Source: Bolinopsis microptera
Lineage: Eukaryota; Ctenophora; Tentaculata; Lobata; Bolinopsidae
Length of the DNA stretch: 64,000 nt
Reading direction: 5' to 3'
Assembly: GCF_026151205.1 (NCBI RefSeq)
Contig: NC_087072.1
Coordinates: 21,790,103-21,854,102 of the forward strand
The notes beneath the pieces are model-generated. The model searched no databases, was not told where the DNA came from, and saw only the letters and a list, made by a program, of their open reading frames with translations. The position numbers were made by a program, and so were the translations under genes. Positions within the stretch are counted from its first letter, which is position 1. Every line of letters begins with the position of its first letter. Below, one piece after another: positions 1 through 11,845 of this stretch.

Positions 1-545
1 ACCATCATTTTCAGTTGTTTTTCTTCCAGAGTTTCTCTGTAGTGATTCACCCAGTTCCTACCAACAACTGTCTTTGTACATCCGGAATCAATAACTGCAC
101 ATGCTAATGACTCATATACAAGAGAACCAAGGTTCGTATCACTCATCAGGCACTCTTCAGGAATCTCAACAACATTTTCAGATTCAGACACCACCATGAA
201 TGTTAAGAATGCACCCTCTGCTTCCATGGCCGTAACATTCTCAGCACCATCTTGTGCGAAATACTGTGCATTATCTGTTGAACTTGAAGAAGCTCTGTTC
301 TTGCTTGTGCACCATCTTGCAATATGGTTTTTATCGCCACAAGCATAGCATCCAGTATACGCACTCTTTTGTCGATTATACGGATGATGATGATTCCCAC
401 GTCCTCTTGACATCCTTCTGTAGTTTCCTCGTCCACCTCTTGGGGTTGAGTTGTATGTATAGTTACATTCCTCATGTTCCACCTTCACTGATATTGACGC
501 AGGCGGTGTAACTATTGAGTTACGTTCGATTGAAATATTAAAACA
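1..545 (-). mobile_element. LTR retrotransposon gag-protease fragment, cut by the window edge
   Basis: A minus-strand frame with no ATG is open from about 545 down to base 1. It encodes an Arg/Gly-rich stretch (TPRGGRGNYRRMSRGRG), a CCHC zinc knuckle (CYACGDKNHIARWC, spacing C-x2-C-x4-H-x4-C) and then a retropepsin-like active site AVIDSGCTKTVVG. The order gag knuckle then protease is that of an LTR retrotransposon gag-pol. Copia-type is my best guess from the knuckle and protease wording, but no reverse transcriptase or integrase is in view to decide. Stops occur upstream of 545 in this frame, so the 5' gag part is missing or rearranged. The rest would lie left of the window. Confidence 0.7.
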
Positions 546-767
546 CTACGGTACTACATTTCACTAAACAAAACGACGGGGACACAGAAAGGAGAAGGAC
601 ATTACACATCATACGGACGGAAGCTGCTGCTGAGTTGACGAGTATCTGATTGTATTAATTATGGGTTTCTTGTTCATTAAAATAAGTGTGATCATACTTG
701 TAAAGTATATTGGGCTGACACAGCTGCTGCAAGGTTAACATTGGGGTCCAAAGCCGGGAGTGTGATA

Positions 768-985
768 CACGTTAAATTCAGTTTTTTATGGGCGTGATTA
801 AAAATCGCTCGCGCAATACAATTACACATGAGCGCTGACATTTGACCGGCAGTAACTTCGGCTAGGAACAATATTTTTCCATGGGACCAAAAGCAGCAGA
901 TAGATATCACTCACCTCTATCAGAAACAACTATCAATTTCGAGAGAAATTTCATAAAGACCCCCCCTCCCTGCCCCCTTAAGGAT
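768..985. repeat. Half copy of a TTAA-flanked foldback element
   Basis: This stretch matches the right arm of the foldback element at 14023-14433: ATTACACATGAGCGCTGAC, then TTTGACCGGCARTAACTTCG, then CATGGGACCAAAAGCAG. It ends in a C-rich run followed by TTAA, as the other copy does. The left arm is not recognisable here. Confidence 0.7.
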
Positions 986-1305
986 CTTGACCCTGTAATT
1001 GTATTGTAGTTATTTGGGCTAAAAGTTTTATATGGACACTGGTGACGTGACCTCTAGAAGAGCAGTTTTGGGATTGTGTTAAGCAGCAGCTGTATAAGCT
1101 CTTTAAAAAATCCAATCAAGCCCCAATCTTGAAGAAAAATGTGTGTGCCAAATGAACTGGTACCTAATGAAGTTTTGCCCTGGAATTGTATACATAGATG
1201 CTGGAGCATTACAGCACGTGATTTGCATAGTGTTTAATCTGGGGTAAGTTATTTACAAAAGTCACTCGTTCACCTCTTTTTGAGACACCCTGTATATTAG
1301 TTATA

Positions 1306-1918
1306 CTAGCAGGAACCCGTCTAACCCTAAAATGGTGTCAAGACTCAAGAGACTAAAACAATTATTACCTATTTAATTCGCGTTTTTGACACCTCTTGGG
1401 GTACCAAATTTTGGGCTCTAAAACTCCTATTTCTTGGCCAATTTTTTATTTTCTCATGCTGATTTGAAGGCCATTAAAGCATTTGACCCAGTCAAAAAAG
1501 TTTCAGTTGTATATCTTTTACGGTTTTTGCAGAAATTCGCGTTAAAGTTGATGCCGTGGTGTCAGTAAAATGGCACAGATAAATATATATATATATTTTT
1601 TATGTGCCATTTTACTTAATTTTTATCAGCAGATTTATAAATCTGCTGTTCATTTGTAGTTATTACCTTGCTAGTTATGAGTAAATTTTTGCCTTCCATC
1701 AATTGAGTGCAGCTTTCAGTTTTAAAATTTTCAGTTTATTCAGATTTTTCGTTTTCGATATTGCAAATTTTTAATAAATCATGTTCAGATTATGGTGATA
1801 ATGGATGTAAAGGTACTTCAACCGAATTAACAATCCAACCGTGTGTATGACGTGTCCCAGTAGCCAATCATAATATATATATATATATATATCGTCTCGC
1901 TTTTATATAGTAAGATAT
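1306..1918 (+). repeat. AT-rich dispersed repeat, long copy
   Basis: Begins ACTAGCAGGAACCCG and ends TATATAGTAAGATAT. It shares both ends, in inverted orientation, with a shorter copy at 10996-11323. It holds two (AT)n tracts, near 1583-1596 and 1872-1892. The roughly 290 bp between them are absent from the short copy. There is no coding frame. Confidence 0.75.
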
Positions 1919-1954
1919 AGAAATTATCCTTGGTTTTTTTAAATTTATTCTCAA

Positions 1955-3530
1955 AATAGGTAAGGTTACCCCAGTATTTAAAAAAAAAGGAGACCCACAG
2001 CTGTTTGACAACTACAGGCCTATATCCATTCTACCTATCTTTGGTAAGATATTTGAAAAAGTAATTTACTGCCGACTATATAGCTTCTTTACTTCACATA
2101 TGGTCATATACGATAAACAGTTTGGATTCAGATCCAACCACTCAACGGCACATGCCATCAATTACTCCATTGACCACATTCTTAAAAACCTAGAAAGTAA
2201 GAATCATGTAATTGGTATATTTATTGACTTAAGCAAAGCGTTTGACACAATCGACCACAGAAAATTACTTGTCAAACTTGAACACTATGGCATAAGAGGG
2301 CCCTGTCTTGGCCTAATTGAAAGCTATTTGTGTAACCGACAGCAGTATGTTGATTTCCAAAATACACACTCTGATCACTGCAAAATTGAATATGGGGTAC
2401 CACAGGGATCAGTTCTAGGCCCTCTCCTCTTCTTACTCTACATTAATGACATTACTAACTCTAGCCAACTTGGACACTTCATACTGTTTGCAGATGACAC
2501 GAACATATTTGTTGCTGGAAAAACTGAACAAGAAGCCTATTTGAATGCTAATAAAGTACTTGAATCTGTAAATAACTATATGGAATCTAACTTGCTGCAC
2601 ATTAACCAAAGCAAATCGGTCTACATGTTATTCAGACCTGGCAGGTACTCGTCCTATGCACGTGCTTGCGAATATGGCTCTGAGAACTCACTCACGTTAT
2701 CAGGCACCACACTTACACGAGTAGATAAAGTGAGATTCCTTGGTGTTATCATAGACCATGAACTATCCTGGGAACCCCAACTAGATAACATAAAAAGTAA
2801 ACTAACTACAAGTATAGCTATAATTAAACGTATTATGAAGTTTATTCCAGAAACAGAGTACCATAAACTGTATGACTCCTTATTCAAGTCTCATATGAGC
2901 TACTGTATCAGTAGCTGGGGTGGTGTCACACCTCATAGACTATCTAAACTGTTCTCCATCCAAAAAAGATGCGTACGCCTTCTATTTGGAAGCAAACCAA
3001 GCTTTGACCGGGCAGAGTACTATGAAACATGTGCACGTGCAAGACCATACAGTGAACACATCGCAAAAAGGAGCTTTGCTTTGGAAAACACTAAGCCAAT
3101 ATTCAATACCGAGAAAATCATGTCAATCCACAACCTGTACATCCAACATATATCCACTGAACTGTTTAAAATCTTGAAACTGCATCAACCCATCTCTCTG
3201 ACAAGTTTATTCCAAGCAAGTTCCAGAACATGTAGCCAAACTATGCGGGTCCCCCGACACAAACTTGACATTTCTGAACACAATTTTGTCTTCAAAGGTA
3301 CGACTATATATGGAACAGTTTGATTGATAAAATATTCGAAAAATGCACTCCTAATGAAAACAATGTCATGGTCCCTGGCTCTAGTAAATTTTCCGACCTT
3401 TCCTCCCCCATCTCAATTATCAAGAGCCGTATCAAAAAGCTGTTACTGGAAACCCAGCAATTGACAACACCTGGGCGTGAAATTGAGTGGCTCCCCCTAA
3501 ATAGCTGGGGCATTGAACCAGCTTAGTTGA
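1955..3530 (+). mobile_element. 5'-truncated CR1/Jockey-like LINE, reverse transcriptase ORF with a frameshift
   Basis: Reverse transcriptase of a non-LTR retrotransposon. Similarity starts near 1960 (VFKKKGDPQLFDNYRPISI) without an ATG, so endonuclease and ORF1 are missing. Motif A is FIDLSKAFDTIDH (about 2220), motif B GVPQGSVLGPLLFLLYINDI (about 2395) and motif C FADDTNIF (about 2489). The thumb part RFLGVIIDHELSW follows. The frame stops at 3323, but the same protein continues in another frame to 3526 (DKIFEKCTPNENN to NSWGIEPA). The break is an extra TA inside a TATATA run near 3308. A copy of the same LINE group lies at 52428-53157. Dead copy. Confidence 0.85.
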
Positions 3531-4538
3531 TCAGCATCCCATCCCTTGCATACAATTAATTACAAAAGCGCTAATTATACCTGTTTCAAAAGCATCCTGT
3601 CTGGAAGTTCCCTGACTGCCGTGTGAATCTTTGGATCTATTTTTGGATCTATTTTTATATTGATATGACTTTTATATACCTATATATATATTCATCGCAT
3701 GATTTCCATGTCCGCCTGAACAAACCTGGCACCATCAAATCTTATCTCTAGAAACCCCAGAACTCATCAAGCCTAGTCTGAATTCAAAACTAGTTGACCA
3801 GCTACGTACAGTTTCCTGGACAACTGGAACCTTTTTGGGCCATGCAGAAGCCAATAGCATGTATGGTCCTGCAGTGGGGTCTCCTTGTCCTTGGATCTGT
3901 GTTTTGATCCGTCTTTTCTTAAAATTTTCCATATGTGTCACTTAGACTCACCTATTAAATGTTAATCGACACCACTGGTCCTAGTTAGATTTAGCCATGG
4001 CACAACTACTCAAACGTAACAGTTAAATAGGTTTGACATACTATTATATTCTTATAATTATATCATATGAATTGATTGCACTGCTAATAAATAAAATACT
4101 TTGTTTTACTAAAATACTTTGTTTTACTATAACAGCTTAAGTTCAATAGTTGCCTCATTCTCTCAATGTACATAGTAGGCCGAGCATCAGGTTAATGCAC
4201 TGTGGATGAATGGGTGAATATACATTTCTATTGGCTTACTTGCCAGGCCCAGAATGCAAGCACAGGCAGCAGAAATGGACAAAGTCAAAAACTGACTAGA
4301 TGATATGAAAATTGCAAATATATTATTATTAATTGCAGATCAACAGAAGAAAACTTCAGATAAGAAAACATGAATATCATCTATTTTTCCATTTTGTGTC
4401 CTTAAAGTATCCTGTTTTTTAGTTTGGGCTCTACAAATATGATCAGCATGGTCATTGTTCATTGATTTACAATATTTCTCCCAGGACTACAGCTAGCTAT
4501 GTGATATACATTGAAGAGACTGCTGTCCTTCATCTGCA
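3531..4538. other. Flank between LINE and ATG9, no gene seen
   Basis: Probably the 3' tail of the LINE followed by the upstream region of ATG9. I see AT-rich single-copy-looking DNA, a short TATATATA at about 3684 and a direct duplication ATACTTTGTTTTACT near 4097-4128. No convincing promoter element or open frame was found. Confidence 0.4.
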
Positions 4539-6967
4539 ATGTCGGGGGCTAAGGGACAGAGATATGAGAGACTTTTCGAATCAGATGAAGAGGCTCCTCC
4601 TCACGAGCAGGTTCAGCACAGCATTTTTTATTTCATTTTGAAAATCTTGGACATCAAAAAATTGTAAAAAAACGAGGTTCAAGATTTTCAAAATCAACTT
4701 CTTCAAATTGTACAAATGATTTAAATTAAGGTGCAAAAATCATAATAAATAAAAGGAGTGCAAATCATAGCATAGCTTAAAATTACAAATACAAACATTT
4801 CAGATTTTGATGAGTCATGACTCGAACAAATGGAGTCAGATCCTGAATTTAGACGACTTTTTCACCCGAATATACCACTACCATCAAAACAACGGGTTCT
4901 GGTGTATGTTCATTAACGACTTGCTGCAGCTTGTGTAAGTTTATTGCTTTATTGCATTGTGCCCGTTAATAATCTGTCACTAAATTGGACTTCGTTATTT
5001 TATTCTAAGATGTTTTTTCCTGTCCACTTACAAGATTTAGCAATATGATTTGATTGATTCTGATCTATAAAATCAAATTTATATACTCAAAATTTGTGTA
5101 TGATGAGAGCAACATCATTCAATACTATGGAAGGATAAATAACTATTTTAATCATGAAACCTATTATAATATAACCTATAGGTATTGTTCATGTCGATAC
5201 TGCACGAGTTCATTACGCTAATTGTATCTTTTCAGACAATTTGCGTTTGTGGTGTTTTTCGTGGTATTTCTGTCGTGTTGTATCAACTATGATGAGCTAG
5301 GAAGAAGTGATCCGGATTTATGGGATGCTATTGACTGGAGCGGTTTAACAAGGTGACCATTATCCTGTAATATTGGTGTTTTTATCGTTATTTTGAAGTA
5401 TTTCAATAAGTATTCTCATAGTCTCATTCAACCACTCTTACACAACTTACCTGTTATATCCCCAGGATTCATGGTTTTGTGTTTCTGTTGGCGGTTATAG
5501 CTATCTTCTATTGGGGCTGGAAGTGTTTCAAATTCATCTGGAACACCACAAAATACTTAGAAATAAAACTCTTCTACAAAGATGTCCTTAAGATCAATGA
5601 AGTAAATAGCTTAAAGTTATTATGATTATATAATACATTTCAAATTACTTTCATTTTACATCTTCTCCATTTTACCGACATCATATTTCTGGTTTTCTTC
5701 ACCAATTACCATGCACAACATTTGAACTGAATGTGCCCCCTTAAATGTCTTGGTGCCAAGTTTTGTTTAAAATTATGTGCTGTGGCAGTGATTGTATTCA
5801 AATGGTTTCTTATTTCATAGATATCACAAATATACAGTACTCTTTAAATTGACTAGTTACTTTCCAACGTGCTTGCACACACATCGGAGAGGCTAAACTC
5901 AGAATCGATGGGGTTAACGCATTTCCCTGCGTGCATGTTTACTGTTTTTACTCCTAAATGTTCAATATCAGTCTTCTTATATGGGAATTACTGTTCAATA
6001 CAACTCAGGTCACATTTTATGTATATACTTGTTAAAATAATAGTATATTTTTTTCAGGATGATATCAGTAATTTAGATTGGCTGGAGGTACAGTCAAAAC
6101 TTATTGACTCCCAAAAAGAAGTTCAGTTGTGTTTACACAAAGAAAATCTTACTGAATTAGGTTTGTTATAATTTGATTATTTCATATTTAATATGTTTAT
6201 TTGGCTCTAGAGAATGTTAATAATAACAATATTGCAGAGTGTGGCAGACACAATATTTTGTCTGTAAGCCCAGCAAATCAGTTCAGTTTGTTCATTACAA
6301 TCACACTGATATTCTTTCAAGCAGAAAACCAAACCAAGCATAAAACCAATAAATAAAAGGCGTTGTTATTAAGTATTACAATAATTGTAAGTGTGTAATT
6401 TTACAGATATATCAAATCGTATCCTGCGGACGGTGAACTACAAACTAGCAATGATTAACAAAAATGTGCTTCCTTACTCCTTCGAGTTTCCACTTCTTGG
6501 ACAGAGAGTGTTTCTTTCCAAAGTGCTCATGGCCAACTTGGAATTTATTATCTTTACTGGTCCTTGGGCCCCTTTCAAGTAAGTCAAAAATAGATTTAGA
6601 TTGATTAATTGTTGTTACTTGTCAGAAAATGTATGGCAATTGTGCCATCATCAAGTCTATAAAAAACAGAACACACAGTTTCAACTGATAAATATAATTC
6701 TGTTATCATTATTTTAGTAATATCTGATTTACATTATCTTATCATGGTTAAGTGACAAATTGGTTGTTACAAGTTATAAGTTAGGTTTGATCAATAAATT
6801 TCAGAAACAGTTGGAAGTTGGACGAAAGGTACAAGAAACGAGAGTCTAGAGAAGTTCTAGCGGAACGTCTTACTAAATACATCTCATATCTGGCGTTCTT
6901 TAACTTCCTTCTCATGCCTTTCATCTTCGTCTGGCAGTTCATTTTCCACTTAGTCCACTACGCTGAG
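4539..6967 (+). CDS. ATG9: ATG9, coding exons 1-7 (N-terminal half)
   Basis: ATG9 is the multispanning lipid scramblase of autophagy. It cycles on Golgi/endosome vesicles and seeds the phagophore membrane. Exons read by eye, phases consistent: 4539-4610, 4804-4934, 5236-5352, 5466-5601, 6058-6160, 6407-6578, 6805-6967. They give residues 1-298. Start ATG 4539 yields MSGAKGQRYERLFESDEEAP. Family marks are LDDFFTRIYHYHQNNGF, the first membrane segment QFAFVVFFVVFLSCCINYDE, the second IHGFVFLLAVIAIFYWGW, ISNRILRTVNYKLAMINK, and YLAFFNFLLMPFIFVWQ. Exon 7 ends ..LVHYAE and is continued by exon 8 at 37014 (IVKREPG..), as in other ATG9 proteins. The first donor (GTTCAG) is weak, so the exon 1 end is the least certain. 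Confidence 0.93.
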
Positions 6968-8019
6968 GTAAGAAATAAATCTTTTATTTGGTTCTATTAT
7001 GTTGAAAATAAACTGCGAGTACATCACATGAGAACAAAACATGCTCGGTCGCATAGATTTTGTCTCAAAAACGTACGACGCATTGCAAGATTTGTATATA
7101 AATTCTCTTTTTCAAAACTAAGTTTGATATCCGCGCGCGCGCGCGCGCATCACGTGACCAAACAACTCTTGTTAACTTTTGGTTTCTATTTTAAACTCAT
7201 ATTATATCACTCAGGTCTCAGTAAATTAATAAATTGATTATGATATAACCTAACTACTGACATATTTGATCATTCCCTATTAGGGTATTAACTAATTTGT
7301 AACATATTTTGCACACGAAGATCCTAAAAACGTTTCCGTACCCCTATCAAATGATTGAGTTGGACAGGGTTGTCCAGTAATTGATAAGTACACTTCAGCA
7401 GTCGCGAGTTTTCGTAAATAAAGCGGCCAAAAACATTGGATCTACACTACGCATCTGAAACAGGAAAATAAGATAGGTGATGCTGTGATCGTCTTTCTTG
7501 TGAACACTTGTGGCGAACTCATTTTGTCAACAATTTCCTCATCAACCCTTGAATATTAACTAACCTGTGAAATATTTGAAAAATCGGGTGATAAAATGCA
7601 TTTCTCAGCTCCTGCTTCACTGTTTAAACCGTCTTTTCTAATTCTTTTCCATCCACGACGCGCGCTCTGTATAATTATTTTACCGATATTTATAATAACT
7701 CTACTTACTGTAAAACCATTAATTTCTGCGCGGAATTTATTTTCGCGATTATTTTATTCCTATTATTTCTTCATACTGTATTTATAATTTAAAGAAAGAT
7801 TAGAAAAGTATTTTTGTAATAAAATTAGCCATACAATTTAATTTCCAGTCAAGCTTAATATAATAAAGTCAAGCTAAAGTGATAAAGCATACATACAAAG
7901 CGAGATTTAACAGATGCTCTAATATCAGCAACGTACGAATGAACACTGTCTCTGTGATCATTCAATGATTTCGGGCTGTCCTATAATTTCCAATATATTT
8001 TTGGGTTGAATAGTTCCAC
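6968..8019. other. Intron stretch without a gene
   Basis: AT-rich intron DNA with a short (GC)n run at about 7134-7148. Short open frames here have no recognisable features. The part next to 8019 is the 3' flank of receptor gene 1. Confidence 0.4.
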
Positions 8020-8964
8020 CTAATTCACATCTGCGACCTGCGTACTTTTACACCGTATCTCTGAATAAAATACATCTATATTGTCCTCTCTTTTCTTACA
8101 TCGCAAACTCCCTGCCAATTTCCCCGATAAAGTTGCGACGTAAGACCGCATGTCGGCTCTCCTGGTCATGTAGACCACTGGGTTACACGCAGAATTTAGT
8201 GGTAGTAGAATGAAGTATGAAATGTTCATCAGTTCATCGGGAACAAGTTTTATATGTAATGCATAGTCTTCTGTTATAATACAGTATGATGTAATGCCTA
8301 CCACTACAATATAAGTGATATTGCAGATGCAGTATATAGCTGAAATTATCGCAATTGTGACTGTTGCTTTTCTTTTCCAACTTGCAGTATGCCTCTGTGA
8401 CACAAAAAGCGTTTCCAAGCTTATACAGCTAGCTAAAACTACTATAATAAACATGGCAACTAGAATAAAAAGTTCGATATTGAAGAAAACTGCAAACAAA
8501 GTATTGATATCAATAGTTATAGACTTAATGAATTTTAGCAAATAAACTAATTGTGAAGCCATTATAAAGACGTTATAAACCAAAATCGAACCTTTGACTG
8601 CCGTCCAATTTATGATATAAAGAGGGAATCTCAAATTTATTGCCCTAACTACGGCCAATAAACAGGTAAGAAATGTAGTTGCGAACAAAGACGTTCTTAA
8701 GATAAAAGCAGCTACTTCCGTTAGCCATGCGACGTTGTTGAAAAAGAAATAAACTACGACTACAAATGTTGATGACACGCTTACAATAAGATCAAATATG
8801 TTCAGTGCAGCGAAGAGTTTCGTTGTCAGACGAAGAGTATTTCCACTCTGAACTTTAGGAGTAGATCTGATCGAGCCGATGAAATAAGATAGCGATAAGC
8901 TGTTTGATATGGTTCCAATTATCGCTATCAGAATGCTAACACCGAATATAACTTCCTTTGACAT
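8020..8964 (-). CDS. Rhodopsin-class 7TM receptor 1, intron-nested
   Basis: Single open frame of 314 residues with seven hydrophobic segments and almost no N-terminal tail. Class A marks: N21 in TM1 (GTISNSLSLSYF), D59 in TM2 (NIFDLIVS), R107 at the end of TM3, and NPVVY at 271-275 in TM7 (SACNPVVYMTRR). The DRY motif is replaced by V-R-A, the TM6 CWxP motif by AIYCICNITYIV, and no cysteine sits at the TM3 start for the usual disulfide. A cytoplasmic tail follows (GKLAGSLRCKKRED). It is antisense inside an ATG9 intron, with three close paralogues at 12465, 24529 and 31696. The first ATG of the frame is used; upstream the frame stays open without another ATG back to a splice-acceptor-like site near 9054. 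Ligand unknown; an orphan or chemosensory role is only a guess. Confidence 0.88.
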   Translation of the reverse strand: MSKEVIFGVSILIAIIGTISNSLSLSYFIGSIRSTPKVQSGNTLRLTTKLFAALNIFDLIVSVSSTFVVVVYFFFNNVAWLTEVAAFILRTSLFATTFLTCLLAVVRAINLRFPLYIINWTAVKGSILVYNVFIMASQLVYLLKFIKSITIDINTLFAVFFNIELFILVAMFIIVVLASCISLETLFVSQRHTASWKRKATVTIAIISAIYCICNITYIVVVGITSYCIITEDYALHIKLVPDELMNISYFILLPLNSACNPVVYMTRRADMRSYVATLSGKLAGSLRCKKREDNIDVFYSEIRCKSTQVADVN

Positions 8965-9004
8965 GTTGGATACCCCGGGAGAGTGTGATGTTTGTGGTTT
9001 TGTT

Positions 9005-9046
9005 TTACAGTTTGTTAAAGTCCAGACTGTGTGAACTTTGTGCCAT
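9005..9046 (-). promoter_or_regulatory. Upstream ORF of receptor 1 (MAQSSHSLDFNKL)
   Basis: A 13-codon ORF begins a few bases inside a splice-acceptor-like site (TTTTCACAG, exon start about 9053) and stops 40 bases before the receptor ATG. The same arrangement is found ahead of all four receptor genes. A role in translational control is inferred. Confidence 0.5.
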
Positions 9047-9129
9047 ATGTAACCTGTGAAAACTTTAGATTAGGTTATAAACATCTTCTTGACAATAGTG
9101 TCACTTTCTTGACAAACGTATCTGATGTG

Positions 9130-9300
9130 GGTTTTTGAATGAGTGCGTTTTAAACACTTCCGCACCGTTTTAACTGCAACAGCAGAAGCAACATTTAAGT
9201 GCGGCAAAATGTTTCGAAAAAGTGGGATTCCTCATTCCGCACCTGCCTAAAATTGTTTAAGGTGCCTCAAATTTGGCGAATAGTGCGGCAAGTATGGGCC
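9130..9300. repeat. Remnant of a GTGCGGAAT-type dispersed repeat
   Basis: Contains CATTCCGCACCTGCCTAAA and TTTGGCGAATAGTGCGGCAA. Similar wording recurs at about 10165-10240, 20890-20960 and 21395-21545 (AGGCAGGCCCAGGTGCGGAA). This suggests an old small element family. Boundaries are not clear. Confidence 0.5.
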
Positions 9301-9372
9301 TTGCTGGTCTGGGCCTAACTGACGTCTTCAAAAATGGCTAAACAACTTGCTGACTTAATGTTTGAAAATATG

Positions 9373-9749
9373 AACGCTCCCTAACAAGTAAAATCCGGAT
9401 TGGAATATTATTTATGAGTCGCATAGTTAAAATGTTTTCTTGGGTAAAATTGTATTGATCCCGTTTGATGCGACAAGGAAAAGCCTCTTATCAGGAAAGG
9501 AATTATTCAACGTTTCAATGTGACAACATCGTATTCATGATATAAAAATATTCTATCAAAAATTCAAAACGTAAAAAACATAAATCTGAGGCAAATTTAG
9601 TGTATAATTATTTACTTTTAATTAATATTTTACTTTTAATTCCATGTTGTCACATTGAAACGTTGAATAATTCCTTTCCTGATAAAAGCCTTTTCCTTGT
9701 CGCATCAAACGGGATCAATAGAAATTTACCCTAGAAAACGCTCCCTAAC
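9373..9749. repeat. Foldback element between 13-bp direct repeats
   Basis: Two arms of roughly 100 bases face each other. The left arm (about 9435-9530) contains TTGATCCCGTTTGATGCGAC and ATTCAACGTTTCAATGTGAC; the right arm (about 9643-9722) is its reverse complement. AACGCTCCCTAAC occurs at 9373-9385 and again at 9737-9749, just outside the unit, and could be a target-site duplication. A further copy in inverted orientation is at about 14585-14800. Confidence 0.7.
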
Positions 9750-10690
9750 GACTAAGAGATCAATACAGTCTTCAATACAGTATGACAATGATATAAGTTA
9801 TCTCACAGCATATAGGTATGATAATGTGATTCTCCTTAAGCTGTGACTTGTAAGGGTACAATCCTCACGTTGGATTCATTGGGATATTTATAATCTACTC
9901 ACCAAATAAATTTGGTGTCCTTTTACCTAAAATGTATACCATCTGGATTCTCAAATCATTGGTATTTAAATCATTGGTTTAAATGTTGCAAATTGCTACT
10001 CAGCAGTCATATTTCATCAAAAATAGGTTATATTTAGAAAATATTGCTATGATTTGGCGGCAAGATTCTTTCCCCTCATTCGGTATATCAGGAGGGAGAG
10101 GCGGGATAGTCGTCTGAATTCGGTCTGGCTTTAATATCCGGTTACTGTCCAGTTCAAAAGCTGTTTATCCGAGAAACGGCTTAAAGTGCGAAAATGTGTG
10201 GCAAATATTGCGATTCCGCACCTGTCTTACTTATGAAGTTATGATGCCTCTATGCAACAGTGAAATCCCGACCGAACGATTTGTGGTCGGATTCCATAAT
10301 CTCTCTTACAATTGAGACACAAAATCAAAACAATTTGATAAATGAATCAATAGTATTTGTTTAAAACAGCATGGGTAGGAAAACAAACTTTTAACCTGGT
10401 AATCTTGTTGCCTGCACAAGAGCAATTCTAACTGCACATCCACATATTTTGGGAACAAACTTATATGAATCCTATCTGCACAACACTTAATGTTGTCTGT
10501 ACACTTTTCTCAAGGTATGTAAACCAGTATAGACATCACGTGTAAACTCACGACGAAAGGAGTTATTTTCTAATCAAACAAAAGACACACTCTAGTTTAA
10601 TTTAGTTGATTCGATTTTAATTTCGGCGCTCTTTGCCAATTAAAAACATTTTTTCAAGTGAACATCGACATGCGACTACCTTACTTTGGA
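9750..10690. other. Intron stretch without a gene
   Basis: AT-rich DNA with a short GTGCGGAAT-family remnant at about 10165-10240. No coding frame, RNA gene or ordered repeat seen. Confidence 0.4.
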
Positions 10691-10696
10691 TTATTA

Positions 10697-10785
10697 CGAC
10701 GGGTTTATTAACGACCGGTTAAAATATGGTTCGGGAAAAATATGGCGAAATTGCTCAAAACCCATCACATTTTCCCGGTCGCCAT
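10697..10785. repeat. Dispersed direct repeat, copy A
   Basis: The stretch from CGGGTTTATTAACGACCGGT to CATTTTCCCGGTC is repeated with few changes at 11762-11845 in the same orientation. It contains AAAAATATGGCGAAATT in both copies. Function unknown. Confidence 0.7.
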
Positions 10786-10995
10786 TTTACCGGTGTCCAA
10801 CCTTTTAATTTTGTCTCAGATGTAAATTTCCTTATTAGAGATAAGCAAGTTTAGAAATTTTCGCATTGCTAAAACTTGTGAAACAAGTCGAATTATCAAT
10901 AATTGTTGAAAGTAGACGGAAATAATGACTCGTGGTTAATCAAACTAGATGGAAAATAATTTTAAACATTAGAAGCGTAACAACCAGATCGATAT

Positions 10996-11323
10996 CTTAC
11001 TATATATAAAGCGAAACGATATATATATATATATATTTATTTATCCGTGCCATTTTACTGACACCACGGCATCAACTTTAACGCGAATTTCTGCAAAAAC
11101 CGTCAAAGATATACAACTGAAACTTTTTTGACTGGGTCAAATGCTTTAATGGCCTCCAAATCAGCATGAAAAAATAAAAAATTGGCCAAGAAATAGGAGT
11201 TTTAGAGCCCAAAATTTGGTACCCCAAGTGGTGTCAAAAACGCGAATTAAATAGGTAATAATTGTTTTAGTCTTTTGAGTCTTGACACCATTTTAGGGTT
11301 AGACGGGTTCCTGCTAGTTAAGA
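10996..11323 (-). repeat. AT-rich dispersed repeat, internally deleted copy
   Basis: Reverse-complement match to 1306-1918 at both ends. The middle is missing and the two flanks meet at a single (AT)n tract (about 11022-11038), as expected from recombination between the two AT tracts of the long form. Confidence 0.75.
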
Positions 11324-11761
11324 TAAAGGGAGAGCTGTTTAGTCTTCCAATAAGTTGTAATCATCTTCGATATCTTCATCTGGATCATCCCTTTCATCAC
11401 CCCCCCCCCCCCCCATCGTTCACATTGTTTAGAATTATGAATAAATGACTGATGAAACTGATTCATGCCCTTCATGTTATTGACAGTTTTAATTAATTCA
11501 AGTTTTAATTTAACTATTACTTTTACTTTGAGTCCTATTTCATTATGTAGAGATCTAAGAAATTAAAAATTGGCCTATTTAAATCAACTTTGACAATAAG
11601 GATATATGACAAGAATTGGGCAAAAAGGTGATTTTTTGCAATTTTATCCAAATGAAGTCGAAAAACCTACAACAAGTGTCCCAATAGTCTTCTTTATTGA
11701 ATATAAGACAACGATAAAATATGAGCACCCATACCCCTTGGAAACCCTAAAAGCTGAGACG

Positions 11762-11845
11762 GCGGGTTTATTAACGACCGGTGAAAATGTGGTTCGGGAA
11801 AAATATGGCGAAATTACCCTAAACCCGCCACTTTATCCCGGTCAT
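11762..11845. repeat. Dispersed direct repeat, copy B
   Basis: Matches 10697-10785. It falls inside a 100-codon open frame (11606-11908) that shows no protein-like features. The neighbouring 11330-11600 holds a poly-C run at 11400-11414. Confidence 0.65.
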
